A DNA stretch of 64,000 nt, taken from JBOFIQ01 sp051654905 (GTDB lineage: Bacteria > Actinomycetota > Actinomycetes > Propionibacteriales > Propionibacteriaceae). The notes under the pieces were generated by a model that worked only from the letters and a program-made list of their open reading frames with translations, did not search any database and was not told the origin of the DNA. Below, piece after piece: positions 9,169 to 18,803 of this stretch. The position numbers and the translations under genes were made by a program. Within the stretch, counting starts at the first letter, position 1. Each line of letters begins with the position of its first letter. The stretch is taken from positions 62,001 through 126,000 of the forward strand of contig JBOFYY010000158.1 of the NCBI GenBank assembly GCA_051654905.1. The letters are read 5' to 3'.

Positions 9169-10875
9169 CTAGTTTGCAGTCTTTTCCCAGCCGATGTCCT
9201 GAATCGGGACGCTGCCAAATACTGAAGCACCTTGGTTAGCAAGACCCTTCTTAGAAGCATAGATAACTGGACCATTAGCAATTGGCATGATACCAAAAGT
9301 CTTTAGCATCTCGCCCTCAAGCTCATTGGCCCTAGCAATCTGCTCATCTCTGCTAGTAAGCTTTTCCATTTCCTTGATCTTGGCATCAAGTTCTTTGGTT
9401 CCAGTTCCGGACTTGTTAAGAGTTGAGCCAGATGTTTCTGTCGTGCAGTAAATTTGGCAGAAGAACGCTACACCGTATGGACTGCCGGACTGGAAGCCAG
9501 AAAGCATAAGATCCCACTTCTTCTCGTTAATAACCTTGTTGAAGTCTGAGGAAGGTGGATTTTCCAAGTTTAACTTGATTCCGATTTTCTTTAGCATTTC
9601 TTGCACAGCAACTGAACGTGCCTTCACTACTGGGCTATCTCCAAAGTATGGCAACGTAAGTTCTAGAGTTTTGCCGTCTTTAGTACGGTAATCACCAGAC
9701 TTAATCCAGCCAGCTCCTTCAAGTAGCTTGTTGGACTGTTCTGGATCAAATTTAGCGATCTCAGAGAAAGAGTCTTTGTAACCCTTTTGCCAAGGATACA
9801 GTACGAAAGAACCCGAGGGATCCTCAGTGTAATCCAAGCCCTGGAAGATAATATCAGCGTAAACCTTGCGGTCGATCGACCGAACAATAGCTTCACGAAC
9901 CTTAACATCACCTAAGAATGATGAGCTTGAATTGAGCGTCAATAGTCTGCTACTGGGTTCATTTCCTCGCCGAACTTCAATGCCCTGCATATCTTTTATT
10001 TTAGCAAGCTTGTCCTTAGTGCCAGCATCGGCAACGTCAATCTCACCATTGAGGAATGCTTGAATTTCAGCATTTGAAGAACGAACTAAGAAGGTACGCT
10101 TCGAAAGTTTGGGAGCATCGCCCCACCACTTTTCGTTAGGAACGAAAGTAGCAATACCCTCTTTGGCATCCATTTTTTCAATCTTGAATGGACCTGCGCC
10201 CCACTCTGGATGCGGATTATTCTCAAACCCGGTAGCGAAGACATCTTTGTCAAGAGCCTTAGGGTGTAAAACTCCACCAAATACTGACTGATACCAAGGG
10301 AATATCTGCTTGAAGGTAACAATGATCTCTTTATTGTCAGCGCCGGCCTTGATCGATTCAATCTTGTTGTAACCATCGGTTGAGTTACAAGAGTAATCTG
10401 CAGGAGTTACCTCACCGCAAGCTTTCCAAGCAGCTTCAAAAGCAGTGATATCAATGGGGGTGCCATCATTAAAAACAGCTTTGGGATGCATCTTGTAGGT
10501 AATAACGGTTTTACCGTCTTTTATTTCTTCTTTTGGTTCTTCTACAAAGTAGTTTTTATCTACTTTGTATTCACCTTCTGGTGTGAAGTAGGAAAAACTA
10601 GGGTTGTACCAACCTGCGATAGTTCCAGTGTATGCATCACTCGAAGCTGACCAAGAGTTGAAGTTAATCGGAATCTGGGTGATAGAAGTAGTTAGATTAC
10701 CGCCATCTTGAAGCTTTTCGCGTGGCTGCGGATTCCAGGAAACCAGAGCCGCCTTATTAGAGACCTTTTCTTTACCGCTGGCGTCATTGCCAGCCTTGTT
10801 TCCGCCGCCACACGCTGAAAGTGTGAGCGTGAGTGCCGCTACAGTAGCGAGCGCTCCTTTTGTATAAGCCTTCAT
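9169..10875 (-). CDS. Peptide ABC transporter substrate-binding lipoprotein (SBP family 5)
   Basis: Extracellular solute-binding protein, probably delivering di- or oligopeptides to the permease encoded just upstream. The signal peptide ends in a lipobox LSAC followed by GGGNK, so the mature protein is lipid-anchored. Family 5 features include the segment YKMHPKAVFNDGTPID and a long alpha/beta body; 568 residues is normal. The start MKAYTKG is chosen because AAGGATGGAC precedes it; a longer upstream reading lacks a ribosome site. It lies 207 bases after the fused ATPase gene, past a strong hairpin, so it probably has its own promoter. Confidence 0.94.
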   Translation of the reverse strand: MKAYTKGALATVAALTLTLSACGGGNKAGNDASGKEKVSNKAALVSWNPQPREKLQDGGNLTTSITQIPINFNSWSASSDAYTGTIAGWYNPSFSYFTPEGEYKVDKNYFVEEPKEEIKDGKTVITYKMHPKAVFNDGTPIDITAFEAAWKACGEVTPADYSCNSTDGYNKIESIKAGADNKEIIVTFKQIFPWYQSVFGGVLHPKALDKDVFATGFENNPHPEWGAGPFKIEKMDAKEGIATFVPNEKWWGDAPKLSKRTFLVRSSNAEIQAFLNGEIDVADAGTKDKLAKIKDMQGIEVRRGNEPSSRLLTLNSSSSFLGDVKVREAIVRSIDRKVYADIIFQGLDYTEDPSGSFVLYPWQKGYKDSFSEIAKFDPEQSNKLLEGAGWIKSGDYRTKDGKTLELTLPYFGDSPVVKARSVAVQEMLKKIGIKLNLENPPSSDFNKVINEKKWDLMLSGFQSGSPYGVAFFCQIYCTTETSGSTLNKSGTGTKELDAKIKEMEKLTSRDEQIARANELEGEMLKTFGIMPIANGPVIYASKKGLANQGASVFGSVPIQDIGWEKTAN

Positions 10876-11018
10876 GTCCATCCTTCGCTTAAAAGACTCG
10901 CGGCTCTTGCCGCATGGCTTGCCCTTTAAGATAAGACTATGGAACAAATCACCTAGTAGGAAGAGTTTTTTAATAATCGTAACCAAAACTAAACATTCTT
11001 CTTTGCTGCTAGCGACAT

Positions 11019-11052
11019 AGGGGGCGGATCTCTTTCCCGAGAACCGCCCCCT
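11019..11052. terminator. Strong GC-rich hairpin between ATPase and binding-protein genes
   Basis: Arms AGGGGGCGGATCTC (11019-11032) and GAGAACCGCCCCCT (11039-11052) pair with one mismatch and a six-base loop. It lies about 30 bases after the stop of the fused ATPase. It may separate high expression of the downstream binding protein from the transporter genes. Confidence 0.7.
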
Positions 11053-11082
11053 TAGCTACTTACTGGTTTTAGTTAGCTTTTA

Positions 11083-13233
11083 CTACTGCCAGTGACACGC
11101 TCTAGCGTGATCTCCGACCCCAACTAGTCGCAGCTGTGGACTTTCGGTATTGCATCGTTCCTGCCCAGCTTCGTCCAAGGTCAAGAATTTGGGGCAACGA
11201 GTCCGGAACGGACATGCCTCATTTCTATCGGTAGGTGAAGGCAGGTCCCCCTTTAGTACAATACGCTTACGGTTGCGCTCCACATCTGGATCTGGAACTG
11301 GAATAGCCGACAGCAGAGCTTGGGTGTAGGGATGCATCGGATTATCGAAAACATCATTGACTGATCCAACTTCAACAAAGCGCCCCAAATACATGACAGC
11401 TACCCGGTCAGAAATATGTCGGATTACAGACAAGTCATGGGCGATGAAGAGATATGACAACCCTAGCTTTGCCTTTAACTCATCAAGCAGGTTGATAACA
11501 CCGGCTTGAATCGAAACATCCAAAGCAGACACTGGCTCGTCCAAAGCAATCAGTTTAGGACTAGTAGCTAAGGCTCGCGCAATACCAATACGCTGCCGCT
11601 GTCCACCGGAGAAGTGTCCGGGGAATCGGTCTACGTGCATTGGATCAAGACCAACTAACGCCATCAATTCTTCGACGCGGTCATCAATCTTGTCCTTGGG
11701 ATAGTTAAAGGAATGTAGCGGTTCGGCAATAATGTCATACACCGTCAAGCGCGGATCCAAAGCACCCATAGGATCTTGGAAAACCATTTGAATCTGCTCA
11801 CGCATCTTCTTACTAGCTTTGCCACGGTGCTCATTAACCTTCATACCGCCAAGTTCAATGCTATGAGTCTTACTAGGAGCTAACCCCATTACCTCAAGCA
11901 ATGTAGTGGTTTTACCACAGCCAGACTCACCTACCACTGCTAACGTCTCGCCGGCACGAATATCAAAGGATAGTCCCTGAACTGCATAAACCCAGCCAAT
12001 ACGGCGCTTCATAATAGCGCCTTTCATTAGCGGGAAGGTCTTAGTAAGATTTTCTACCTTCAACACTACTTCACGCTCTTCACGGGGAATAGCTGCAAGT
12101 TTACCTACATGTTTTTCTGGCACTTCAAACATATCTTTGCCATCGATTTGACGGTTCAAGATCTCTGTAGCACGCTCGCAAGCAGCTTCGTGATGCGGAG
12201 GTTTGCCATCGACACTTGCTTGCTGAATAGATCCCAATACCTTAACCGGAAGTAGTTCCGGCTCATTGGTATGACAAGAATCTAGCGACACTGGACATCT
12301 AGGAGCAAAGGGACAACCTGCTGGCAAATTAATTAGCATCGGCGGATTACCCTTGATCGGAATCAAGGGAATTTTTTCCGACCGATCCACGCGAGGAATA
12401 GCACCTAGTAAACCGATAGTATACGGCATTCTTGGCTGCTCAAAGATCTCTTCAACTGGGGCATGTTCTACCGGTTTTCCGGCATACATAACGATAACGT
12501 CATCAGCAGATCCAGCAATTACACCCATATCGTGAGTGATCATCACTACAGCTGCGTGAGTTTCTCGCTGCGCAGTCTTCAGGACATCCATAATCTGCGC
12601 TTGGATAGTTACGTCCAAAGCAGTTGTTGGCTCGTCGGCGATGATGATATTTGGATCATTAGCAATCGCAATAGCAATAACTACGCGCTGACGCATGCCA
12701 CCGGAAAACTCGTGCGGGAATGCTTTAATTCGCTGTTTCGGGTTAGGGATACCCACCAAATCAAGTAGTTCTTCTGCTCGTTTCCAAGCTTGAGCTGTTG
12801 AAATATCTTGGTGCACTCTAAGAGCTTCTACAATCTGCGCACCCACAGTGAAGACTGGGGTCAACGAAGAAAGCGGATCCTGGAAGATCATTGCGATTTC
12901 TTTACCGCGGATCTTCGATAGTTCGCCATCAGATAGCCCTAAGATCTCCCGACCGCCCATTTTGGCAGAACCAGTGATCTTAGCACTTTCAGGAAGTAGC
13001 CCCATGATCGCCATCGAGGAAACTGATTTGCCTGAACCAGATTCGCCAACAATACCTAGCGTTTTGCCAGGGTAAAGATCATAGGAGATTCCTCGCACCG
13101 CATCTACTCGACCAGCTTCTGAAGGGAAAGAGACGTGTAAGTCCCGAACCGAAAGAATCGGTTCTCCCTTGCGATAGCTAATATCTGCCAAATCTTCAAC
13201 GGCAGCACGCTTAGGCTCCACAGTGTTACTCAT
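11083..13233 (-). CDS. Peptide ABC transporter, fused tandem ATPase (DppD-DppF type)
   Basis: A 716-residue protein that joins both nucleotide-binding subunits of a peptide importer. The first half has Walker A GESGSGKS (about residue 61), signature FSGGMRQR and Walker B IIIADEPTTALD. The second half has GESGCGKT (about 433), FSGGQRQR and LIALDEPVSALD. Each half ends in the oligopeptide-transporter cysteine motif (CPFAPRCP and CPFRTRCP), which can hold an Fe-S cluster or disulfide in this family. It overlaps the upstream permease gene by four bases (ATGA). Confidence 0.95.
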   Translation of the reverse strand: MSNTVEPKRAAVEDLADISYRKGEPILSVRDLHVSFPSEAGRVDAVRGISYDLYPGKTLGIVGESGSGKSVSSMAIMGLLPESAKITGSAKMGGREILGLSDGELSKIRGKEIAMIFQDPLSSLTPVFTVGAQIVEALRVHQDISTAQAWKRAEELLDLVGIPNPKQRIKAFPHEFSGGMRQRVVIAIAIANDPNIIIADEPTTALDVTIQAQIMDVLKTAQRETHAAVVMITHDMGVIAGSADDVIVMYAGKPVEHAPVEEIFEQPRMPYTIGLLGAIPRVDRSEKIPLIPIKGNPPMLINLPAGCPFAPRCPVSLDSCHTNEPELLPVKVLGSIQQASVDGKPPHHEAACERATEILNRQIDGKDMFEVPEKHVGKLAAIPREEREVVLKVENLTKTFPLMKGAIMKRRIGWVYAVQGLSFDIRAGETLAVVGESGCGKTTTLLEVMGLAPSKTHSIELGGMKVNEHRGKASKKMREQIQMVFQDPMGALDPRLTVYDIIAEPLHSFNYPKDKIDDRVEELMALVGLDPMHVDRFPGHFSGGQRQRIGIARALATSPKLIALDEPVSALDVSIQAGVINLLDELKAKLGLSYLFIAHDLSVIRHISDRVAVMYLGRFVEVGSVNDVFDNPMHPYTQALLSAIPVPDPDVERNRKRIVLKGDLPSPTDRNEACPFRTRCPKFLTLDEAGQERCNTESPQLRLVGVGDHARACHWQ

Positions 13234-14159
13234 GCCTTACCTCCAGAAGCAGAGTTGGGATCGAGAGCATCACGCAAGCCGTCAGCAATAAGCGCCATAC
13301 TCACCGTCAACAAAGTTAGCGTTGCCGCTGGGAAAACAAACATCCATGGCATTGAGGAAATCGTGCTAGCGCCACTACCTAGCAATGCACCAAGAGTAAC
13401 CTCTGGCAGTTTGACACCAAAACCCAAGAAGGACAGACCAGTCTCAGCGTTAATAGCACCAACAATACCCATCGTGAACTGAATTACTAACAATGAACCA
13501 ATATTAGGAATCATGTGCTTAAAGACGATCTTTACGCTAGGAACGCCCATATACCGAGCCGAAGTCACATAATCTCGCTCACGTAATGACATTGATAGTG
13601 ACCAGATAACACGAGCCGAATACATCCAACCAAAAGCTACCAAAGCAATAATTAGCCAGCTGATAGACCCGGAATGGGAATTAGCAATCAACGCTAGGAT
13701 CAAGAAGCTTGGCACCACCAGCAAGAAGTGAATCACCCACAAGATAGCTTTTTCGACCTTACCGCCCGCAAAAGCTGCGAATGCTCCTATGAAAGCAGCA
13801 ATCAAAGTGGTAAGAGCTGAAACTACTACCGCGATGATCAGCGATCGCTGCAGACCATGAGCAACCTGCGCAAAAAGATCACCGCCGGTTTCGGTACTAC
13901 CAAACCAGTGTTCAGCACTTGGCGGTTGAGACAGGTTTGAAAAGTCAGTGCTATCAAAAGACCAATCATTAACTGACTTGACTACTATCTCTCCTAGCAC
14001 TCCTAGTATCAATAACAGTGCAAAAATGATCAACCCAATAACTGCACCTTTATTACGAAAGAAACGGCGGCTATAAACTTTACCGCGCCCTAACCGCTTA
14101 GAAGCTTCTTTCTTTTCTGAAGCTTTTTCTGTCGGCTTAACCACAGAATTAGTAGACAT
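13230..14159 (-). CDS. Peptide ABC transporter permease (DppC/OppC type)
   Basis: Inner-membrane permease of 309 residues. It has a charged cytoplasmic N-terminus, then a membrane segment (GAVIGLIIFALLLILGVLGEI), the OppC periplasmic loop with WFGSTETGGDLFAQV, and the BPD transporter core. The EAA coupling loop is recognisable around RYMGVPSVKIVFKHMIPN. It sits one base after the DppB-type gene and overlaps the ATPase gene, so the three form one operon. Confidence 0.95.
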   Translation of the reverse strand: MSTNSVVKPTEKASEKKEASKRLGRGKVYSRRFFRNKGAVIGLIIFALLLILGVLGEIVVKSVNDWSFDSTDFSNLSQPPSAEHWFGSTETGGDLFAQVAHGLQRSLIIAVVVSALTTLIAAFIGAFAAFAGGKVEKAILWVIHFLLVVPSFLILALIANSHSGSISWLIIALVAFGWMYSARVIWSLSMSLRERDYVTSARYMGVPSVKIVFKHMIPNIGSLLVIQFTMGIVGAINAETGLSFLGFGVKLPEVTLGALLGSGASTISSMPWMFVFPAATLTLLTVSMALIADGLRDALDPNSASGGKA

Positions 14160-14160
14160 A

Positions 14161-15168
14161 TCAGCTCACCCGCACTCGAGGATCAACAAACACTAGAACA
14201 AGGTCCGAAGCAATGGCACCGATAGCTGTCATGAGAGCACCAAACGCAGAAACTGCAACTACACCATGAATATCACTCTTGTTAAGAGCTTCTACGAAAT
14301 ACTGACCCATACCGCGCCAGGCGTAAATATTTTCAGAAAGTACTGCGCCAGTAAACAACCCTGGAACCGAGAATGCCACTGAAGTAGCAATCGGAATAAT
14401 GGAAGTGCGTAGTGCATGTTTGCGAATCGCTTGTGATTTAGTAAGACCCTTTGCTCTAGCAGTACGCACATAATCAGCAGCGATGTTATCCAACAAGAGC
14501 GCGCGCTGTGTGAAGTGATAGCCAGCATAACCAACAATCAGCATCGAAAGTGTTGGCAGAATCAAGTGCTGAGCCTTATCAAGCAGTATTGGGAAGAAAC
14601 CCTCCACACCATCGGTAGCTGCACCTGTGACATAGATCAAAGTGGTGCTCGAATTAAAAGTTTCTTTGTACCAGTTGTTTAAACCAATAGCAGCAAGCTG
14701 CACACCGAGCGCAGCAACGACTGTGTGGATATTCATCGCTAAAATAGAAGTACCTTGCCAGAACCGATCGGCAAACTTATATTGCCGCGATGCGGTGTAA
14801 ACACCAAGTGAAACGCCAACTAGCACCGTAAGGACGGTAGCCCCCAGCAACAACTGAGCTGATACAAAAATACGTGAAGCAATTTGATCAGTTACTTTAT
14901 CCGCTACTCCAGACGGAGTGGAACCCCAATCCCACTTAGTCATGATTCCCTTAAACCACACCCACCAACGCTCCATTACTGGAACCTTGTCGTTTAAGTT
15001 TAAGCTTGACAAGATCTTGTCAATTTTATCCTCAGGTAGCGGCGGTCGCCGTTCCGCGTAATTACTGCGAGGATTCAGATAATAAGCGGCCAAAAAGTAC
15101 GTCAGATTCGTGGCTAAAAAAATCATGAACAGCCAGTTAGCGGTTCGACGCAGCAGATACTTAATCAT
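14161..15168 (-). CDS. Peptide ABC transporter permease (DppB/OppB type)
   Basis: First gene of the importer operon; 335 residues with six predicted membrane segments. The EAA loop YVRTARAKGLTKSQAIRKHA is typical of DppB/OppB. The ATG is preceded by GAGGTG at fair spacing. It is divergent from the uracil permease gene, with about 240 bases between them holding both promoters and a small GCGCTTAGC repeat around 15195-15213. Confidence 0.94.
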   Translation of the reverse strand: MIKYLLRRTANWLFMIFLATNLTYFLAAYYLNPRSNYAERRPPLPEDKIDKILSSLNLNDKVPVMERWWVWFKGIMTKWDWGSTPSGVADKVTDQIASRIFVSAQLLLGATVLTVLVGVSLGVYTASRQYKFADRFWQGTSILAMNIHTVVAALGVQLAAIGLNNWYKETFNSSTTLIYVTGAATDGVEGFFPILLDKAQHLILPTLSMLIVGYAGYHFTQRALLLDNIAADYVRTARAKGLTKSQAIRKHALRTSIIPIATSVAFSVPGLFTGAVLSENIYAWRGMGQYFVEALNKSDIHGVVAVSAFGALMTAIGAIASDLVLVFVDPRVRVS

Positions 15169-15407
15169 GCGCCCACCTCACGCAGGCAGGGGCTAGCGCT
15201 TAGCGCGCTTAGCGTGCGATAAGTCTCCATGTGGACATCCTCTAGGAGTCGAGTGACAAGAGCTTCACAACCAAGTCACAACTTTTGTTGTAACTCAAAC
15301 TATTGGGCACACCTTACGCCAAACCCCGTCAAGGTTCATATTGGCACCCCCCCATTTGCGTCATATCCCAATTTAGATGTACGATGAACGTCCGGGAAGG
15401 AATACTT

Positions 15408-16841
15408 ATGTCCATCTGGAAATTACACGGTAATGGAAATCTCACCCCGGGAGCAGTAGTAAAACCAGACGAACGCTTGAGCTGGCCTCGAACCATCGGT
15501 CTTGGCGCACAGCATGTAGTGGCAATGTTTGGAGCCACCTTCGTCTTCCCACTGCTCATGGGACTCAACCCTCAACTTGCGGTAATGATGTCTGGCATCG
15601 CTACCATCCTCTTCCTCTTGGCCACTAGGGGACGCATCCCCTCCTATCTCGGATCGTCGGCATCATTCGTCGGCGTCGCCACCGCCATCTACGCAGCAGG
15701 AGGAAATCCCTCCCATGTATCTGGCGCAATGCTGTGGGTAGGGCTTACCCTCGCCGCAGTCGGCATTATCATCCATCTAGCTGGATCCCATATGGTCCAC
15801 GCAACGCTGCCCCCAGTAGTAACTGGTGCAGTAGTAATGCTTATTGGCTTCAATCTAGCGCCCGTCGTCGCCAAGGTTTATTGGCCAAAAGACCAGTGGG
15901 TAGCACTGGCTACCATGCTGGTCGTCGTTATACTTAGCGTCGGTGTCAAAGGATTTATAGGTCGCATCGCGATCTTCCTTGCGCTGATCTTTGGATACGT
16001 CTTCTCCGCCATCCTCGATGCCGTAGCTGGCCCGATAACAACTATCGGCAGTGACGGAGTGGCAGTCACCGCAAATCGCGTTGACTGGTCACAAGTAGCC
16101 TCAGCCCCTTGGGTCGGGTTCCCACCTGTCACAGACTTACAAAACTGGGCACTCGGAGCAAAAACCAATGTTGTCGGGTTCCATGCCCCAGCATTTTCAT
16201 GGCAGTTCGCGTTAATTGCGCTCCCGGTAGTTATTGCCCTAATTGCAGAAAATACCGGGCACGTTAAGGCTGTTGCCGAAATGACTGGCGCTAACCTCGA
16301 CAAAGACATGGGCAAAGCCATCGCAGCCGATGGCTTCACCTCTATGATCGCTACCGCGGTAGGAGCTGGCCCAACCACCACTTACGCCGAAAATATCGGT
16401 GTAATGGCAGCAACAAGGGTTTACTCCACTGCTGCCTATGTAACCGCATCACTCTTTGCGATCCTCTTCGGATTCTCGCCAAAGTTTGGTGCAATCATCT
16501 CGGCTACTCCCGGTGGAGTCCTAGGCGGCATTACCGTAGTCCTCTACGGAATGATCGGGCTTCTTGGCGCGAAGATCTGGAAAGAAAATCAGGTTGATTT
16601 TGGCAATCCAGTCAATCTAGTTCCAGTAGCTGCTGGCATCATCATCGGCATCGGAGATGTTCCGCTGAAACTCGGATCATTCACCTTGTCAGGTATTGCC
16701 TTCGGCACCATCGTCACAGTTGTGGTCTATCACCTAGCCCGCAAGCTAGCCCCGAAAGAACTGCTTGATTCAGCAGGCGGAACCACAATAATTCTCGACA
16801 CTCCTGGTATGTACCACGTCGACGAGGACGAAATTTCGTAA
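15408..16841 (+). CDS. uraA: Uracil permease (NCS2 / nucleobase:cation symporter)
   Basis: Proton-coupled nucleobase importer of the NCS2 family, about 477 residues and 14 membrane segments. Substrate-site motifs resemble uracil carriers: GAQHVVAMFGATFVFP in TM1, LGSSASFVG in TM3, AENTGHVKAV with the key Glu, and GPTTTYAENIGVMA with the second Glu. The start at 15408 follows GGAAGGA at seven bases; longer upstream readings lack any site. It is monocistronic and closed by a strong terminator. Confidence 0.93.
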   Translation: MSIWKLHGNGNLTPGAVVKPDERLSWPRTIGLGAQHVVAMFGATFVFPLLMGLNPQLAVMMSGIATILFLLATRGRIPSYLGSSASFVGVATAIYAAGGNPSHVSGAMLWVGLTLAAVGIIIHLAGSHMVHATLPPVVTGAVVMLIGFNLAPVVAKVYWPKDQWVALATMLVVVILSVGVKGFIGRIAIFLALIFGYVFSAILDAVAGPITTIGSDGVAVTANRVDWSQVASAPWVGFPPVTDLQNWALGAKTNVVGFHAPAFSWQFALIALPVVIALIAENTGHVKAVAEMTGANLDKDMGKAIAADGFTSMIATAVGAGPTTTYAENIGVMAATRVYSTAAYVTASLFAILFGFSPKFGAIISATPGGVLGGITVVLYGMIGLLGAKIWKENQVDFGNPVNLVPVAAGIIIGIGDVPLKLGSFTLSGIAFGTIVTVVVYHLARKLAPKELLDSAGGTTIILDTPGMYHVDEDEIS

Positions 16842-16855
16842 TCACCCACTCATCC

Positions 16856-16897
16856 CACAGTGCTCTCGACGGATGGTCGAGGGCACTGTGCTTTTTA
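16856..16897 (+). terminator. Rho-independent terminator of the uracil permease gene
   Basis: Fifteen-base arms CACAGTGCTCTCGAC / GTCGAGGGCACTGTG with a five-base loop (16856-16890) followed by CTTTTTAT. It starts 15 bases after the uraA stop. Confidence 0.93.
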
Positions 16898-16972
16898 TCC
16901 TCACAAATTCTTAATATCTCCAGATTGTTAGACGTTGTTAGACGAACACCGCACATCTTCTACGATGGTGCT

Positions 16973-17785
16973 ATGACTTTCGTTACCGGTGTGGGATCGT
17001 GGCCTACTACTTCCCTACCGCAAGCTCTCGACGAAATTGGCCAAATCCTTGGCTATGTCCCGTTTTTACCAGAACTCCCCCAACGCAATACAGATTCTCG
17101 CCTTATCGAACGCACCCTAGGTTTGTTACGTGGCGGTGCAGCTGGTGAACTCATTGCCGCAGATCTCTATGAGTGGTCACAGCAATGCGGAATCCTTCCA
17201 GAAGGTTTACCTGCAACTATCAGCCTTGCTGGACCGTGGACTTTAGCTACCGCATCAGGACTATCAAGTGCTGCTGTGGCTAATCTCGCCGATGAACTCA
17301 TGGAAGGAGCGCATGCGTTTTCGGCAGCAGCAGCGGCGCTCTCTGGGCAACCGATTGTGCTACAGCTTGATGAACCGCTACTACCTACTAGCGCTGAGAC
17401 AGACTTAGCTATTGTCGCTAAAATTGTCTCCTATCTGAGCGAAGCAACCGCTCCCCAAGCATCTGGCGTGCGCCTCCATAGTTGCGCAACCCCCGCACCG
17501 CTAGCTGCACTACGACGCATCGGAGTTCCTGCCCATATTGACGTCGCAGAAATCCAACAACCGCTGCCGCAAGGTTGGATTGCGGGCATCGTACCTACAG
17601 CCGGAGATTATGACGTTGCAACGCTTGCAGCACATATGAAAACTGTTGTAGCACCAAATGATCTTGCTTCGTGCACTATCGCCCCCGCTTGCGGGCTAGG
17701 ACTTTCTCAAGATGCTGGCGATCGGTTACGAGCTGCTGTCGAAATTGCTGAGATTCTTAGCCATTTTGACGGCGAAACATCATAA
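16973..17785 (+). CDS. MetE C-terminal-like protein (cobalamin-independent methionine synthase family)
   Basis: A 270-residue protein resembling only the C-terminal catalytic barrel of MetE (VTGVGSWPTT, LAGPWTLATASG, VLQLDEPLLPT, RLHSCATPAP, APACGLGL). In MetE the zinc site uses His, two Cys and Glu; here LHSCA and ACGLGL supply His and Cys. It lacks the N-terminal homocysteine/folate half, so it is not a complete MetE. Related stand-alone proteins occur widely in Actinobacteria with no firm role. The ATG lies six bases after TACGAT (16961-16966), so the mRNA is probably leaderless. Its 3' end overlaps the convergent maoC gene by 29 bases. Confidence 0.8.
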   Translation: MTFVTGVGSWPTTSLPQALDEIGQILGYVPFLPELPQRNTDSRLIERTLGLLRGGAAGELIAADLYEWSQQCGILPEGLPATISLAGPWTLATASGLSSAAVANLADELMEGAHAFSAAAAALSGQPIVLQLDEPLLPTSAETDLAIVAKIVSYLSEATAPQASGVRLHSCATPAPLAALRRIGVPAHIDVAEIQQPLPQGWIAGIVPTAGDYDVATLAAHMKTVVAPNDLASCTIAPACGLGLSQDAGDRLRAAVEIAEILSHFDGETS

Positions 17786-18203
17786 CTTTGGCAGTGCTGC
17801 GCTGACGTATTTCACCGTGCTGATTGATGGTGTCATATTCGATAACTACGACACCGCGATCTGGTTTACTTTGCGAAGGAAGAACCTGAGCGATTACACC
17901 AGATACATGGAGAATATCGCCAGGACGAGTAGGTGTCGGCCATGCTATCTCGACGCCCAACCCAACTGATCCTGCATCAAATTGTGGCCCCGAAGTCACG
18001 TAGAGCCGCATAGTTACTGCAGCGGTATGCCACCCTGAAGCAGCTAGGCCGTGAAAAACTGAATCTTGTGCTGCTGCTTCATCACAGTGAAAAGGCTGCG
18101 GATCATACTGCGTAGCAAAAGCTACGATCTCCTCACGGGTCATTTCATAGGAATCTGTGACGAACTTATCGCCAACTTGTAGATCATCGAAGGCAAGACT
18201 CAT
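17757..18203 (-). CDS. MaoC-like (R)-specific enoyl-CoA hydratase/dehydratase domain protein
   Basis: A 148-residue single hot-dog-fold protein. The hydratase-2 motif with the catalytic Asp and His is visible as YDPQPFHCDEAAA, followed by VFHGLAASGWHTAAVTMRL, typical of MaoC proteins acting on acyl thioesters. The true substrate is unknown. The ATG lies seven bases after TAAACT (18216-18211), suggesting a leaderless mRNA. It is convergent with and overlaps the MetE-like gene. Confidence 0.9.
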   Translation of the reverse strand: MSLAFDDLQVGDKFVTDSYEMTREEIVAFATQYDPQPFHCDEAAAQDSVFHGLAASGWHTAAVTMRLYVTSGPQFDAGSVGLGVEIAWPTPTRPGDILHVSGVIAQVLPSQSKPDRGVVVIEYDTINQHGEIRQRSTAKVMMFRRQNG

Positions 18204-18230
18204 GCCCTGTAGTTTAATACTTTATCTAAG

Positions 18231-18270
18231 GGTGTTGGGAGAGTAAGAAATTTCTTACTCTCCCAACACC
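18231..18270. terminator. Perfect 40-base palindrome after the secreted-peptide genes
   Basis: Two 20-base arms (18231-18250 and 18251-18270) are exact reverse complements with no spacer. It lies 16 bases after the stop of the first peptide gene and 27 bases upstream of the maoC start codon. It can fold as a long hairpin with a short AT loop, so a terminator for the peptide gene is the simplest reading; being symmetric, it could also be a protein-binding site upstream of maoC. Confidence 0.65.
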
Positions 18271-18285
18271 CCGAACTAAATAAAA

Positions 18286-18444
18286 TTAGAGTTTTATGCA
18301 ATAACGGTAGTCATAGTCATCAGTTGGCGCTTCAGGGCAAAGCCATCTGATCCCCATCTGATCATTTTGCGCAGCATTAGCAGGAATAACTAACCCGCCA
18401 GCCAATGCCAAACCCGCGATTACCGAAATAAATACTTTCTTCAT
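18286..18444 (-). CDS. Small secreted cysteine peptide, copy 1
   Basis: A 52-codon gene. Signal peptide: MKK, a hydrophobic core FISVIAGLALAGGLVIP and an ANA cleavage site at about residue 24. The mature part is about 28 residues: AQNDQMG, an RW pair, CP, an acidic stretch and DYDYRYC. The two Cys (residues 36 and 49) could form a disulfide. A strong AAAGGAG ribosome site lies seven bases before ATG. A promoter with TTGATG-17 nt-CATGAT is visible upstream. It is paralogous to the gene at 18804-18956. I do not recognise the family; a signalling, toxin-like or surface-active role would be guesswork. Confidence 0.82.
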   Translation of the reverse strand: MKKVFISVIAGLALAGGLVIPANAAQNDQMGIRWLCPEAPTDDYDYRYCIKL

Positions 18445-18803
18445 GACGAGACTCCTTTGCCTCTAAAAGTAGTAATTACTTGCGCACATCTACATCATGC
18501 AACAAGATCACCTGGCCATCAAGCACTTTTAGAAAATTATTTAATTAACCCACATATAACATATTTATTAAATTCTGGATGAATCAACTAAGTTGCCGAT
18601 AACTCAATCCTCTTTTATGATCGCTTAGCAGAAATCTGCAAAACTTTCACCTAATAGCAAGTTATAGAAATTGTGGCAACACTAAAATTATACTTGCCTT
18701 GCAAAAGTAGAGATATCAAGCAATCAAGTTGACCTACAATCTTGGTATTGGAAATGCATTAGACAATACTTCCCAATACTCCATACTAAAATAAAACCAA
18801 AAC
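18445..18803. other. Intergenic spacer between the two peptide genes
   Basis: AT-rich 359-base gap. The part next to copy 1 is its promoter and leader, conserved in copy 2. A weak inverted repeat GTATTGG/CCAATAC (18745-18751, 18773-18779) lies downstream of copy 2 and may be its terminator. I see no further peptide gene in between. Confidence 0.6.
18494..18522 (-). promoter_or_regulatory. Promoter of secreted peptide copy 1
   Basis: Reading on the minus strand: -35 TTGATG (18522-18517), 17-base spacer, -10 CATGAT (18499-18494). The same layout and surrounding 80-90 bases are conserved before copy 2, so the promoter was duplicated with the gene. Confidence 0.55.

Noticed and set aside
16973..17785. 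Full MetE methionine synthase
   Set aside because: Only the C-terminal barrel is present at 270 residues; MetE is about 750.
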